A DNA stretch of 22,350 bases from Eubacteriales bacterium (GTDB taxonomy: Bacteria; Bacillota_A; Clostridia; Christensenellales; Aristaeellaceae): positions 1 to 22,350 of the forward strand of contig JARKQO010000210.1 in NCBI GenBank assembly GCA_029974855.1, read 5' to 3'. This document shows positions 13,732-20,270 of the stretch, piece after piece (position 1 is the first letter of the stretch; each line of letters starts with the position of its first letter). A model generated the notes under the pieces. The model ran no database searches. It was given only the letters and a program-made list of their open reading frames with translations, and was not told the origin of the DNA. The position numbers and the translations under genes are program-made.

Positions 13732-15654
13732 TTACAAAATACCCTGGTCCTCGTAATACAGCCGCTTGTACACCGCGTAGGCGTTCAGCACCCGGGTGGC
13801 GTAGCTCTTGGTGGGCCCGTCCATCATGTCCTCCAGATCGATGGTCTGGCTGTCCGCGCTGTAGCGGGAGTCGTTCAGCCAGTTCTGCACCGTTCCCTGT
13901 CCCGCGTGGAAGGCCGCCGCCACCAGCACCGGGTCCCCCCGGAAGCGCTCGCTTAAAAAATTCATGTACCAGCAGGCGTAGCGCACATTGGTATCCGGGT
14001 CGTACATGCTGTCAAAGCTGTACTCCTCCTCCCGGGCGATCTTCCCGTGGACCCATTCGGCTGTGTCGGGCATCATCTGCATCAGGCCCCTGGCCCCCAC
14101 GCTGCTTTCCGCCTGGGGGTTGAAGGAGCTTTCGTTCAGCACGATGGCGGCGAGAAAGGCCGGGTGCAGGTTGTTGATCTGGGCCTGGGTCTCGATCAGC
14201 TCCCGGTAGCGGTAGGGGTGACTCTCCCGGACCGCCTCCGCCGTCTCCTGGCGCTGCCGCAGGATAGCTTGTTTTTGGGTGTCAAAGCTCATCTGCATCA
14301 GCCACAGGGCCACAGCCAAAAAGGCCATGGCCGCCGCCCCGATGCCCAGCCAGGGAATGGAGGGCCTGGCCCGGACCTCCTCCTGGACGTAGGCCTGGTC
14401 CCGCTCCTGTTCGGGCCGGGCCGCCCGGGTTTTCCGGGCATAGGGCCCCGGTGCCCCATAGGGTCCGGGAGGCGCCGCCGGCTGCCCGTAGCCCTGCTGC
14501 CAGTAGGGATCATAGGGGGAAGGCGCTCCCCCTGGCGGCTCGGCGGTCTGCCGCGCCGCCGGAGGGGCATAGTCCGGGGGCCCATAGTCCTGTACCCTGT
14601 AGGGGCTTGGGGTTTCCCCCCCGGCATAGCCCCTGGGGCCATACTCCTGGGCGTAATCCTGGGCATATTCCTGGGTGAACCCGCCCGGTATGTTCCCGGG
14701 CTGGGGCTGCTGGGAGTAGCCCTGGGGCTCGTAGTCCTGCCAGGGGTCCTCCCCCTGGGCCTTTCCGGGACCGGGGGGCATCTCCTGGGGCGTCAGGGCC
14801 CGGCGGCGGCTCTCCTGCCACTGCTCCCGGGCCGGGGGATAGGAGCTCCGGGGCTGGGCGGGCAAGGGCTGCCCCTGGGGCGGCCCCGCCGGCTGGCGCT
14901 GAAAGGGCGCCGCATGCTGGGCCCCGTGGCGGCGGCTGCCAGCCCCCTGGGCCCGGGCCTCCTGCTCTTGCAAATATTGCTGCTGGAGCAGCTCCGGCGG
15001 ATAGCCCGCCTCCTGGTAATCCATCCCGGCCTCCCGGGAAGAGGGGGCCGGGTTCTCCATTCCGGGGGCCCGCAGGGGCCTGCCCAGCAGGTCCCGCCGT
15101 GGCTCCTCCGGCTTGGGGGCCGCCACCACGCTGGGCCTTCGGGCGGGACGGTCTGCCATGGGCATGTTGTTTTGCTTGGCAATGCGCAGCCATTCCGGAA
15201 TCTCCGGCGGCGCGGGAGTTTCAAACAGCGGGCCTTCCCGGGGGCTCTGCGAAATGGGCTCCCCCTGAAAACCAGCATTCTCCGGGAAAAGGGCTTCCTC
15301 CCGGGAGGGCTCCGGCAAAGGCGGCTCCTGGGGCTCCTCCCACTCCGGCTCCTTCCCCTGGGGGTAGGCGATGCGCTGGGCCGGGGGCGGGCCGTCGGCC
15401 AAGGAGGGCAAGCCCCGCCGCACAGGCTCCTGCGGGGGCTGGGACAAGGGGGAGCGCCGGGCGTGGGTGCCGTAGGCGTCCACCTTGCGGTCATTGGGGT
15501 CTACCCGGTGGCGCACCACCGCGTCCCCAGGGTCCTTGTGGATGGCCTCCGCGGCCCTGCGGCGGCGGCCCTCGGCCTGGGAGGACACAAAGCTATAATC
15601 AATGGGGGCGTAATCGTCGTCATCGCTTCGGTACTTCAGGTGCCATCGGATCAT
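13732..15654 (-). CDS. Membrane-anchored lytic transglycosylase (SLT domain) with ~430-residue disordered N-terminus
   Basis: 640 residues from ATG 15654, which has AAAGGAG 6 nt upstream; an in-frame TTG at 15672 is rejected. Residues 1-430 are low-complexity, rich in Pro, Gln, Gly, Arg and Tyr, with short imperfect repeats such as EYAQDYAQEYG and no recognisable fold. A single membrane segment follows (about 433-454). The extracellular C-terminus (about 485-635) is a Slt-type goose-lysozyme fold: catalytic Glu508 in LNESSFNP, SSVGARGLMQMMPDTA, and FHAGQGTVQNWL. It should cleave glycan strands with 1,6-anhydro product formation. The start overlaps the end of coaE by 35 bp. The long tail, predicted cytoplasmic by positive charges before the membrane segment, is rare among these enzymes and might scaffold divisome or spore-wall partners (inference). 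Confidence 0.87.
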   Translation of the reverse strand: MIRWHLKYRSDDDDYAPIDYSFVSSQAEGRRRRAAEAIHKDPGDAVVRHRVDPNDRKVDAYGTHARRSPLSQPPQEPVRRGLPSLADGPPPAQRIAYPQGKEPEWEEPQEPPLPEPSREEALFPENAGFQGEPISQSPREGPLFETPAPPEIPEWLRIAKQNNMPMADRPARRPSVVAAPKPEEPRRDLLGRPLRAPGMENPAPSSREAGMDYQEAGYPPELLQQQYLQEQEARAQGAGSRRHGAQHAAPFQRQPAGPPQGQPLPAQPRSSYPPAREQWQESRRRALTPQEMPPGPGKAQGEDPWQDYEPQGYSQQPQPGNIPGGFTQEYAQDYAQEYGPRGYAGGETPSPYRVQDYGPPDYAPPAARQTAEPPGGAPSPYDPYWQQGYGQPAAPPGPYGAPGPYARKTRAARPEQERDQAYVQEEVRARPSIPWLGIGAAAMAFLAVALWLMQMSFDTQKQAILRQRQETAEAVRESHPYRYRELIETQAQINNLHPAFLAAIVLNESSFNPQAESSVGARGLMQMMPDTAEWVHGKIAREEEYSFDSMYDPDTNVRYACWYMNFLSERFRGDPVLVAAAFHAGQGTVQNWLNDSRYSADSQTIDLEDMMDGPTKSYATRVLNAYAVYKRLYYEDQGIL

Positions 15655-16255
15655 TGGTGTCTCCTTTCGCAAGGCGCTGGTACAGCTCCATCACCCGGCG
15701 GCGCACCTGCTCCACCGGGCCCTGGGTGTCAATCACCGCGTGGGAGCGGCGCTCCTTTTCGGCCAGGGGCCACTGGCTGCGGATGCGGGCCAGGGCCTGG
15801 TCCCGGGTGAGGCCGTCCCGGCTTTGAAGCCGCCGGATCTGCACCTCCAGGGGGGCGCTGACGCAGACCACCGTCTCCGCCATGTCCTCCATCCCCGCCT
15901 CAAAGAGCAGGGGTACATCCAATACAACGATGGAAACCCCCATTTTCCGGCAAGCCTGGAGCTCCTCTTCCATGCGGCGGCGGATCATGGGGTGCAAAAC
16001 GTCCTCCAGCCGGGCCCTGGCGGTCTCATCCCCGAATACCAAATGGGCCAAAGAGGCCCGGTTCAGGGTGCCGTCCCCGTGAAAAACGCCATCTCCAAAC
16101 GCTTGCCGTATGACGGGCAATGCCGCCCCGGCAGGGGTGGTGAGCTCCCGGCTGATAGCGTCCGCGTCGATGACGACGGCCCCCGCCTCCCGCAGCCACC
16201 CGGCCACGGTGGTTTTGCCGCAGGCGATGCCGCCGGTGAGGGCGATGATCCGCAT
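15620..16255 (-). CDS. coaE: Dephospho-CoA kinase
   Basis: 211 residues, the usual length. It phosphorylates the 3'-hydroxyl of dephospho-CoA, the last step of CoA synthesis, in the cytoplasm. The Walker A motif is GGIACGKTT at residues 8-16; VIDADAISREL is the conserved DAD region, LEDVLHPMIRRRM the HP motif, and LDVPLLFEAGME the substrate-binding LDVPLLFE box. ATG 16255 is chosen since MRIIALTGGIA is the canonical beginning and AAAGGAAG lies just upstream; an earlier in-frame codon at 16291 would add 12 residues and overlap polA. It begins 22 nt after the polA stop and its end overlaps the lytic transglycosylase start, implying coupled translation. polA-coaE linkage is common in Firmicutes. 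Confidence 0.96.
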   Translation of the reverse strand: MRIIALTGGIACGKTTVAGWLREAGAVVIDADAISRELTTPAGAALPVIRQAFGDGVFHGDGTLNRASLAHLVFGDETARARLEDVLHPMIRRRMEEELQACRKMGVSIVVLDVPLLFEAGMEDMAETVVCVSAPLEVQIRRLQSRDGLTRDQALARIRSQWPLAEKERRSHAVIDTQGPVEQVRRRVMELYQRLAKGDTNDPMAPEVPKR

Positions 16256-16277
16256 GGCAGCTTCCTTTCCCCAGGGG

Positions 16278-19013
16278 TTAATGGGCTTCAAACCAGTTCT
16301 TCCCGGCGGAGACCTCCGCCACCAAGGGCACCGAGAGGGTGGCTACGGTTTCCATGGCCTCCTGGATCAGCTTGCTCACGGGCTGCACCTCCGCCACGGG
16401 GCATTCCACCACCAGCTCGTCGTGGACCTGGAGGATCAGCCGGGCCTGGAAGCCCCGGGAGCGCAGCTGGTCCCGCACCCGCACCATGGCCAGCTTGATG
16501 ATGTCCGCGGCGGTGCCCTGGACCGGGGGGTTCATGGCGGCCCGTTGCCCTAAGGCCCGCACGTTGCGGTTGGAATTGGCCAGCTCCGGCAGCTCCCGGC
16601 GGCGGCGGAACAACGTTTCGGCATATCCCCGGCCATAGCCCAGCTTCACCATCCGGTCCATAAAGGCGTGGACCCCCGGATAGCGCTCAAAATAGGTGGC
16701 GATGAAGGCGTCCGCCTCCTTGCGGCTGATGCCGATGTTCCGGGCCAGGCCAAAGCCGCTGATGCCGTACACGATGCCGAAGTTCACCGCCTTGGCGCTG
16801 CGGCGCATCCGGGCCGTGACCGCCTCCAGGGGAATGCCGTAGATTTCGGCTGCGGTGCGGGTGTGGATGTCCTGGCCCCGGATGAAGGCGTCCTTCATGG
16901 CCGCGTCCCCGCTTAAATGAGCCAGCACCCGCAGCTCGATCTGGCTGTAGTCCGCGTCCAGCAGCAAGTATCCCTCCCGGGCCACAAAGGCCTTGCGGAT
17001 CTCCCGGCCCTCCTCGCTGCGGATGGGAATGTTCTGCAAATTGGGCTCCTGGCTGCTGATGCGCCCGGTGACCGCGCCGGTCTGGTCAAAGGTGGTGTGG
17101 ACCCGGCCCGTCTTGTCCGTAAGCTTGCGCAGCCCCTCAATGTAGGTGCTCTGGAGCTTTGAGAGCTTGCGGTAGCGCAGCAGGGGCTCGATGGCCGGGT
17201 GCAGCGACCCCAAACCCTCCAGCACCGAGGCGTCGGTGGAGTAGGCCCCGGCCTTGCCCTTTTTGCTAGCGGGAAGGCCCAGCTTCTCAAAAAGCACCTC
17301 CCCCAGCTGCTTGGGGCTGTTCAGGTTGAAATCCGAAACCCCGGTGAGGCGGTAGACCTCCGCCGTGAGGCTTTCGATTTCGGCGGTGAACTGGGTCCCC
17401 AGCTCGTCCAAAGCAGCGATGTCCATGCCGAAGCCCTCCTGCTCCATTTCAAAGAGCACCAGGGTCAGGGGCTGCTCCATCCCCAGCAGCAGGTCCATCA
17501 TGTTCTTGCCTTGCAAAACCGCCCCCTGGCGCAGGGCCAGGGCATACAACTCAAAGGCGGTGGCGGCCTGGGCGGGCTCGCCGTACTCCTGCTCCAGGGA
17601 GGCCTGGAGGCTGAAGCTCTTTTGGCCGGGATGGAGCAAATAAGCTCCCATCAAAGTGTCCTGCCGCACGGTGGGCAAGGGCAGCCCGTGCCGGGCCAGC
17701 TTGCCGAAAAAGGCCTTGGCCCCGTGGAGGATCAAAGGCGTTTGCTCCAGAACGGGCCGCATGGCTTCCAGAAGCTGGTCCTCGTACAGGCCCCCCAGGG
17801 TCAAATCCACCATCATGGGTACATGCCAGCACCGGCCGTCCCGCAGGCAGAAGGTTGCCTCGTCCTGGCCCAGGTGCAGCGCCAGGGCCGCCTGGTTCTC
17901 CCGGCAGTAGGCCGCCGCCTGCCCAGCCGCGTTCTCCACCGCCTCCCGGCTTTCCAGGGACCCCTGGTCCTGGAGAGGCGGAAACACCGGCACCTGGATA
18001 GGCTCCTGCATCCCGCTTTCCTGGGCCTGGGCGTCCTGGAGGCTTTGGGTATCCTTCAGGGTCAGATATCCGGGCTCCGGCAAGGCATCTTCCTTGGGCT
18101 TTTCCGGGGCCTGGGCCCCTTTGCCGCCGCCCCCGCCGCCGCTTTGGCCCATCAGGGTCTTCACGCTCTGGCTGAGGCGGTTCAGCTGGTATTTCCCCAG
18201 CAAGGGCAGCCCGTCCCCCAGGCGGTCCCAGGAGCAGGCGTCAAAATCCACCTCCAAGGGCGCGGTGGTGCAGATGGTGCCCAGCTCCCGGCTCAGCAAG
18301 GCCACCTCCCGGCCCGCCTGCAGCTTTTCCCCCAGCTTGCCCTTCACCTGATGGGCGTTTTCCAGCACGTTCTCCAAAGTGCCGTATTCGTGAATCAGCT
18401 TCAGGGCGGTCTTTTCCCCCACCCCGGCGATGCCGGGGATGTTGTCGCTGCTGTCGCCCATGAGGCCCTTCATGTCCGGCACCTGGGCCGGAGTGTAGCC
18501 GTAGAGCTCCTTCACCTTTTCCTCGTCCAGCAGCAGGCTTTCGGAAATCCCCGTCTTGGTGAGGATGACCCGCACGTCCCCCCCCACCAGCTGGAGGCTG
18601 TCCCGGTCCCCGGTGAGGATGTAGGCGCTACGGTTTTGGTTTTGGGCCAGCCTGGCGGCGGTGCCCAGCAAATCGTCCGCCTCGTAGCCCTCCAGCTCCA
18701 CGATGGCCACCCCCATGGCCGCCAGCAGCTCCCGTACCAAAGGAATCTGGGGCTGGAGCTCCTCGGGCATGGGCTTCCGGGTGGCCTTGTATTCCTCATA
18801 CAAGGTGTGCCGGAAGGTGGGGGCGTGCATGTCCATCATCACGCAGAGGCTGTCCGGCCGGATGTCCGCCAGGGCCTTGAACAGCATGCTGAAAAACCCC
18901 TGCACCGCGTTGGTGTACACCCCCCCGGAGGAGAGCAGCGGCAGCGCGTGGAAACCCCGAAAGATCAAGCTATATCCGTCCACCAACAGAACGGAGGGTT
19001 TGGCATGGTTCAT
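16278..19013 (-). CDS. polA: DNA polymerase I
   Basis: 911 residues, near the normal family length. It fills gaps and removes RNA primers in replication and repair. Residues 1-~285 are the 5'-3' nuclease (DGYSLIFRGFHA, EGYEADDLLGTAA, TGDRDSLQLV, GDSSDNIPGIAGVGEKTA). A Gly-rich and Gln-rich linker follows (~290-350). The middle domain (~360-520) lacks the catalytic DxE of a 3'-5' exonuclease (LALHLGQ there), as in other Gram-positive PolA, so proofreading should be absent. The polymerase domain has motif A LLLDADYSQIELR (Asp686), motif B RRSAKAVNFGIVYG (Lys741) and motif C QVHDE (Asp865). ATG 19013 has GGGAGGA upstream. It heads the run polA-coaE-transglycosylase-binding protein-CHAP. Confidence 0.98.
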   Translation of the reverse strand: MNHAKPSVLLVDGYSLIFRGFHALPLLSSGGVYTNAVQGFFSMLFKALADIRPDSLCVMMDMHAPTFRHTLYEEYKATRKPMPEELQPQIPLVRELLAAMGVAIVELEGYEADDLLGTAARLAQNQNRSAYILTGDRDSLQLVGGDVRVILTKTGISESLLLDEEKVKELYGYTPAQVPDMKGLMGDSSDNIPGIAGVGEKTALKLIHEYGTLENVLENAHQVKGKLGEKLQAGREVALLSRELGTICTTAPLEVDFDACSWDRLGDGLPLLGKYQLNRLSQSVKTLMGQSGGGGGGKGAQAPEKPKEDALPEPGYLTLKDTQSLQDAQAQESGMQEPIQVPVFPPLQDQGSLESREAVENAAGQAAAYCRENQAALALHLGQDEATFCLRDGRCWHVPMMVDLTLGGLYEDQLLEAMRPVLEQTPLILHGAKAFFGKLARHGLPLPTVRQDTLMGAYLLHPGQKSFSLQASLEQEYGEPAQAATAFELYALALRQGAVLQGKNMMDLLLGMEQPLTLVLFEMEQEGFGMDIAALDELGTQFTAEIESLTAEVYRLTGVSDFNLNSPKQLGEVLFEKLGLPASKKGKAGAYSTDASVLEGLGSLHPAIEPLLRYRKLSKLQSTYIEGLRKLTDKTGRVHTTFDQTGAVTGRISSQEPNLQNIPIRSEEGREIRKAFVAREGYLLLDADYSQIELRVLAHLSGDAAMKDAFIRGQDIHTRTAAEIYGIPLEAVTARMRRSAKAVNFGIVYGISGFGLARNIGISRKEADAFIATYFERYPGVHAFMDRMVKLGYGRGYAETLFRRRRELPELANSNRNVRALGQRAAMNPPVQGTAADIIKLAMVRVRDQLRSRGFQARLILQVHDELVVECPVAEVQPVSKLIQEAMETVATLSVPLVAEVSAGKNWFEAH

Positions 19014-19057
19014 GGCGTCCTCCCGGCGGGTCGTTGGGTATCATGGCCTCAGGGATT

Positions 19058-19087
19058 ATTATACCACATTGTCCCGAGGCAAAACAA
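19058..19087 (-). promoter_or_regulatory. polA promoter
   Basis: On the minus strand TTGTTT (19087-19082), an 18-bp spacer and a perfect TATAAT (19063-19058) preceded by TGG, an extended -10. Predicted start near 19051, giving a leader of about 38 nt. The -35 box coincides with the T-tract of the nrdR terminator. Confidence 0.7.
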
Positions 19088-19118
19088 ACGGGGACCGGTT
19101 TTGCTCCAATCCCCGTTT
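19082..19118 (-). terminator. Intrinsic terminator of nrdR
   Basis: On the minus strand AAACGGGGA (19118-19110) pairs perfectly with TCCCCGTTT (19094-19086); two G-T and two G-C pairs extend it to 13 bp with an AGCAAAA loop. GTTTT follows. It starts 11 nt after the nrdR stop and separates it from polA. Confidence 0.88.
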
Positions 19119-19128
19119 CCATGCCGGG

Positions 19129-19674
19129 CTATTCCCGCGGTTCCTCCCGTGGCGGCTGCGCCGGGGGCTCCTGGGAGAACGGCGCGCTTTGCCGGGCCAG
19201 CTTCTCCTCCTGGCGGGCCTTGCCGTCCATCACCAGCTTGTTCAGCTCGTCCATAAAGCTGCTGACATCCGTAAACTGCCGGTACACCGAGGCAAAGCGC
19301 ACATAGGCCACCTCATCCAGCTCCCGCAGATGGTCCATCACCGCCTCGCCGATGCGGCGGCTGGAGAACTCGTCCTCCCCGGAGGAGTGCACCAGCTTTT
19401 CCACCTTCTCCACCACCCCGTCGATGTCCTTCACGCTGATGGGGCGCTTCTGGCAGGCCAAAATCAAGCCTTTTTTGATCTTCTCCGGGTTGAAAATCTC
19501 CCGGCGCATGTCCTTTTTCACCACCATCACCGGGGAGGTTTCGATCTTTTCATAGGTGGTGAAACGCCGCCCGCAGCGCAGGCACTCCCTGCGCCTCCGG
19601 ATGGAGCTGCCCTCTTCCGTAGGCCTGCTGTCAATGACACGGCTGTCCAGATAACCGCAATATTGGCATCTCAT
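19129..19674 (-). CDS. nrdR: Transcriptional repressor NrdR
   Basis: 181 residues. NrdR senses the ATP/dATP balance and represses ribonucleotide reductase genes. The zinc ribbon is at the N-terminus: Cys3 and Cys6 (MRCQYCG) with Cys31 and Cys34 (ECLRCGRRF). The ATP-cone follows at about 47-137 (VVKKDMRREIFNPEKIKKGL; EVAYVRFASVYRQFTD). ATG 19674 is chosen because MRCxxC is the family's fixed start; an in-frame GTG at 19722 would add 16 residues. AAAGGAT lies about 13 nt upstream, a rather long spacing. The C-terminal ~25 residues are a Pro/Glu-rich tail not usual for this ~150-residue family. No ribonucleotide reductase gene is in the window. Confidence 0.97.
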   Translation of the reverse strand: MRCQYCGYLDSRVIDSRPTEEGSSIRRRRECLRCGRRFTTYEKIETSPVMVVKKDMRREIFNPEKIKKGLILACQKRPISVKDIDGVVEKVEKLVHSSGEDEFSSRRIGEAVMDHLRELDEVAYVRFASVYRQFTDVSSFMDELNKLVMDGKARQEEKLARQSAPFSQEPPAQPPREEPRE

Positions 19675-19739
19675 GTAAGAACGCACATCCTTTTTTATAT
19701 CGTAATAGAGAAATTGCGTCACAAATGATATTCATTGTT

Positions 19740-19768
19740 ATCATACTAGGTTTTTCCCTATCTGGCAA
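19740..19768 (-). promoter_or_regulatory. nrdR promoter
   Basis: On the minus strand TTGCCA (19768-19763) and TATGAT (19745-19740) are 17 bp apart, each one mismatch from the sigma-A consensus. The predicted start near 19733 gives a leader of about 60 nt. An imperfect dyad (ATGATA-N8-TATCAT, 19725-19744) overlaps the -10; it does not match the NrdR-box consensus, so autoregulation is not shown. Confidence 0.65.
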
Positions 19769-19816
19769 CCATTTCTTGCATCATTCACGGGTTTCATAGG
19801 GAAATACGGCCCTGCG

Positions 19817-20071
19817 CTAGCCGCATTCATGTACGCCCTGGGGCATGGACACCAAGATCACATCGTCCCCAATGCGGCAGATATTGGCCCAGGGGATCAC
19901 CGTGCCGCATTTTTCCCCCCGCAGGGTCTGGAGCAGCGAGGTGTCCGCGGGCACCACCAACGCCGTCACCTGGCTGGTGGCCACGCAGAACTCCAGGTCC
20001 ATCACCTTGCCCAGCCGCCTGCCGTCCTCCACGTTGATCACTTCCTTGGTGCGCAACTCCGACAGCGTCAC
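19817..20071 (-). CDS. YlmC/YmxH-family PRC-barrel sporulation protein
   Basis: 84 residues. MTLSELRTKEVINVEDGRRLG followed by DLEF and VIPWANICRIGDDVILV is the single PRC-barrel pattern of the YlmC/YmxH family, small proteins associated with sporulation in Clostridia and Bacilli whose biochemical role is not known. GTG 20071 is preferred because family members begin just before LSEL and GGAGG sits about 6 nt upstream; GTG 20077 would add two residues but crowds that site. In many Clostridia relatives lie beside sigE-sigG and nrdR, which fits the neighbour here, though no sigma gene is visible. It is transcribed away from the FMN-domain gene. No clear promoter was found. Confidence 0.88.
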   Translation of the reverse strand: MTLSELRTKEVINVEDGRRLGKVMDLEFCVATSQVTALVVPADTSLLQTLRGEKCGTVIPWANICRIGDDVILVSMPQGVHECG

Positions 20072-20189
20072 CCGCACCCCTCCCCCCTCAGGCCCCTTGG
20101 GACCGCCCCCGGCGATCCGCCCTATAGCCTATGCGATTTCCCGGGGATGTTGCCAGATCCTTCTTCTTCCGCCCTGGAAGCCTTTTGGA

Positions 20190-20218
20190 TTGACAAGCGG
20201 CGCAAGCAATGCTATCAT
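20190..20218 (+). promoter_or_regulatory. Sigma-A promoter of the tetra-FMN gene
   Basis: TTGACA (20190-20195), a 17-bp spacer and TATCAT (20213-20218), one mismatch from consensus overall. Predicted start near 20225 gives a leader of about 46 nt containing a small GGGC-GAA-GCCC hairpin (20235-20245). Confidence 0.8.
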
Positions 20219-20270
20219 CCCAATAGGTAATAAGGGGCGAAGCCCTGTATAGTGAGGAATGAATGGTATT

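Noticed and set aside
14047..15810. A 587-codon plus-strand frame opposite the lytic transglycosylase
   Set aside because: Antisense of Pro/Gly-rich codons gives a Gly/Leu/Arg-rich product; the minus-strand gene has a clear catalytic domain and start.
17199..19256. A 685-codon open frame on the plus strand opposite polA
   Set aside because: It is the antisense shadow of an unmistakable polA with all motifs; high GC keeps antisense frames open. Its product is Gln/Gly/Leu/Pro-rich with no domain.
19724..19745. NrdR box or Fur box upstream of nrdR
   Set aside because: The sequence is far from the NrdR-box consensus (ACAC-TATATATA-GTGT type) and matches the Fur consensus only partly, so no named site is claimed.
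20078..20189. Sporulation sigma-factor promoter for the ylmC/ymxH homologue
   Set aside because: CATAGGCTATAG around 20122-20133 (minus) is suggestive of a -10 but no matching -35 at the right spacing was found.
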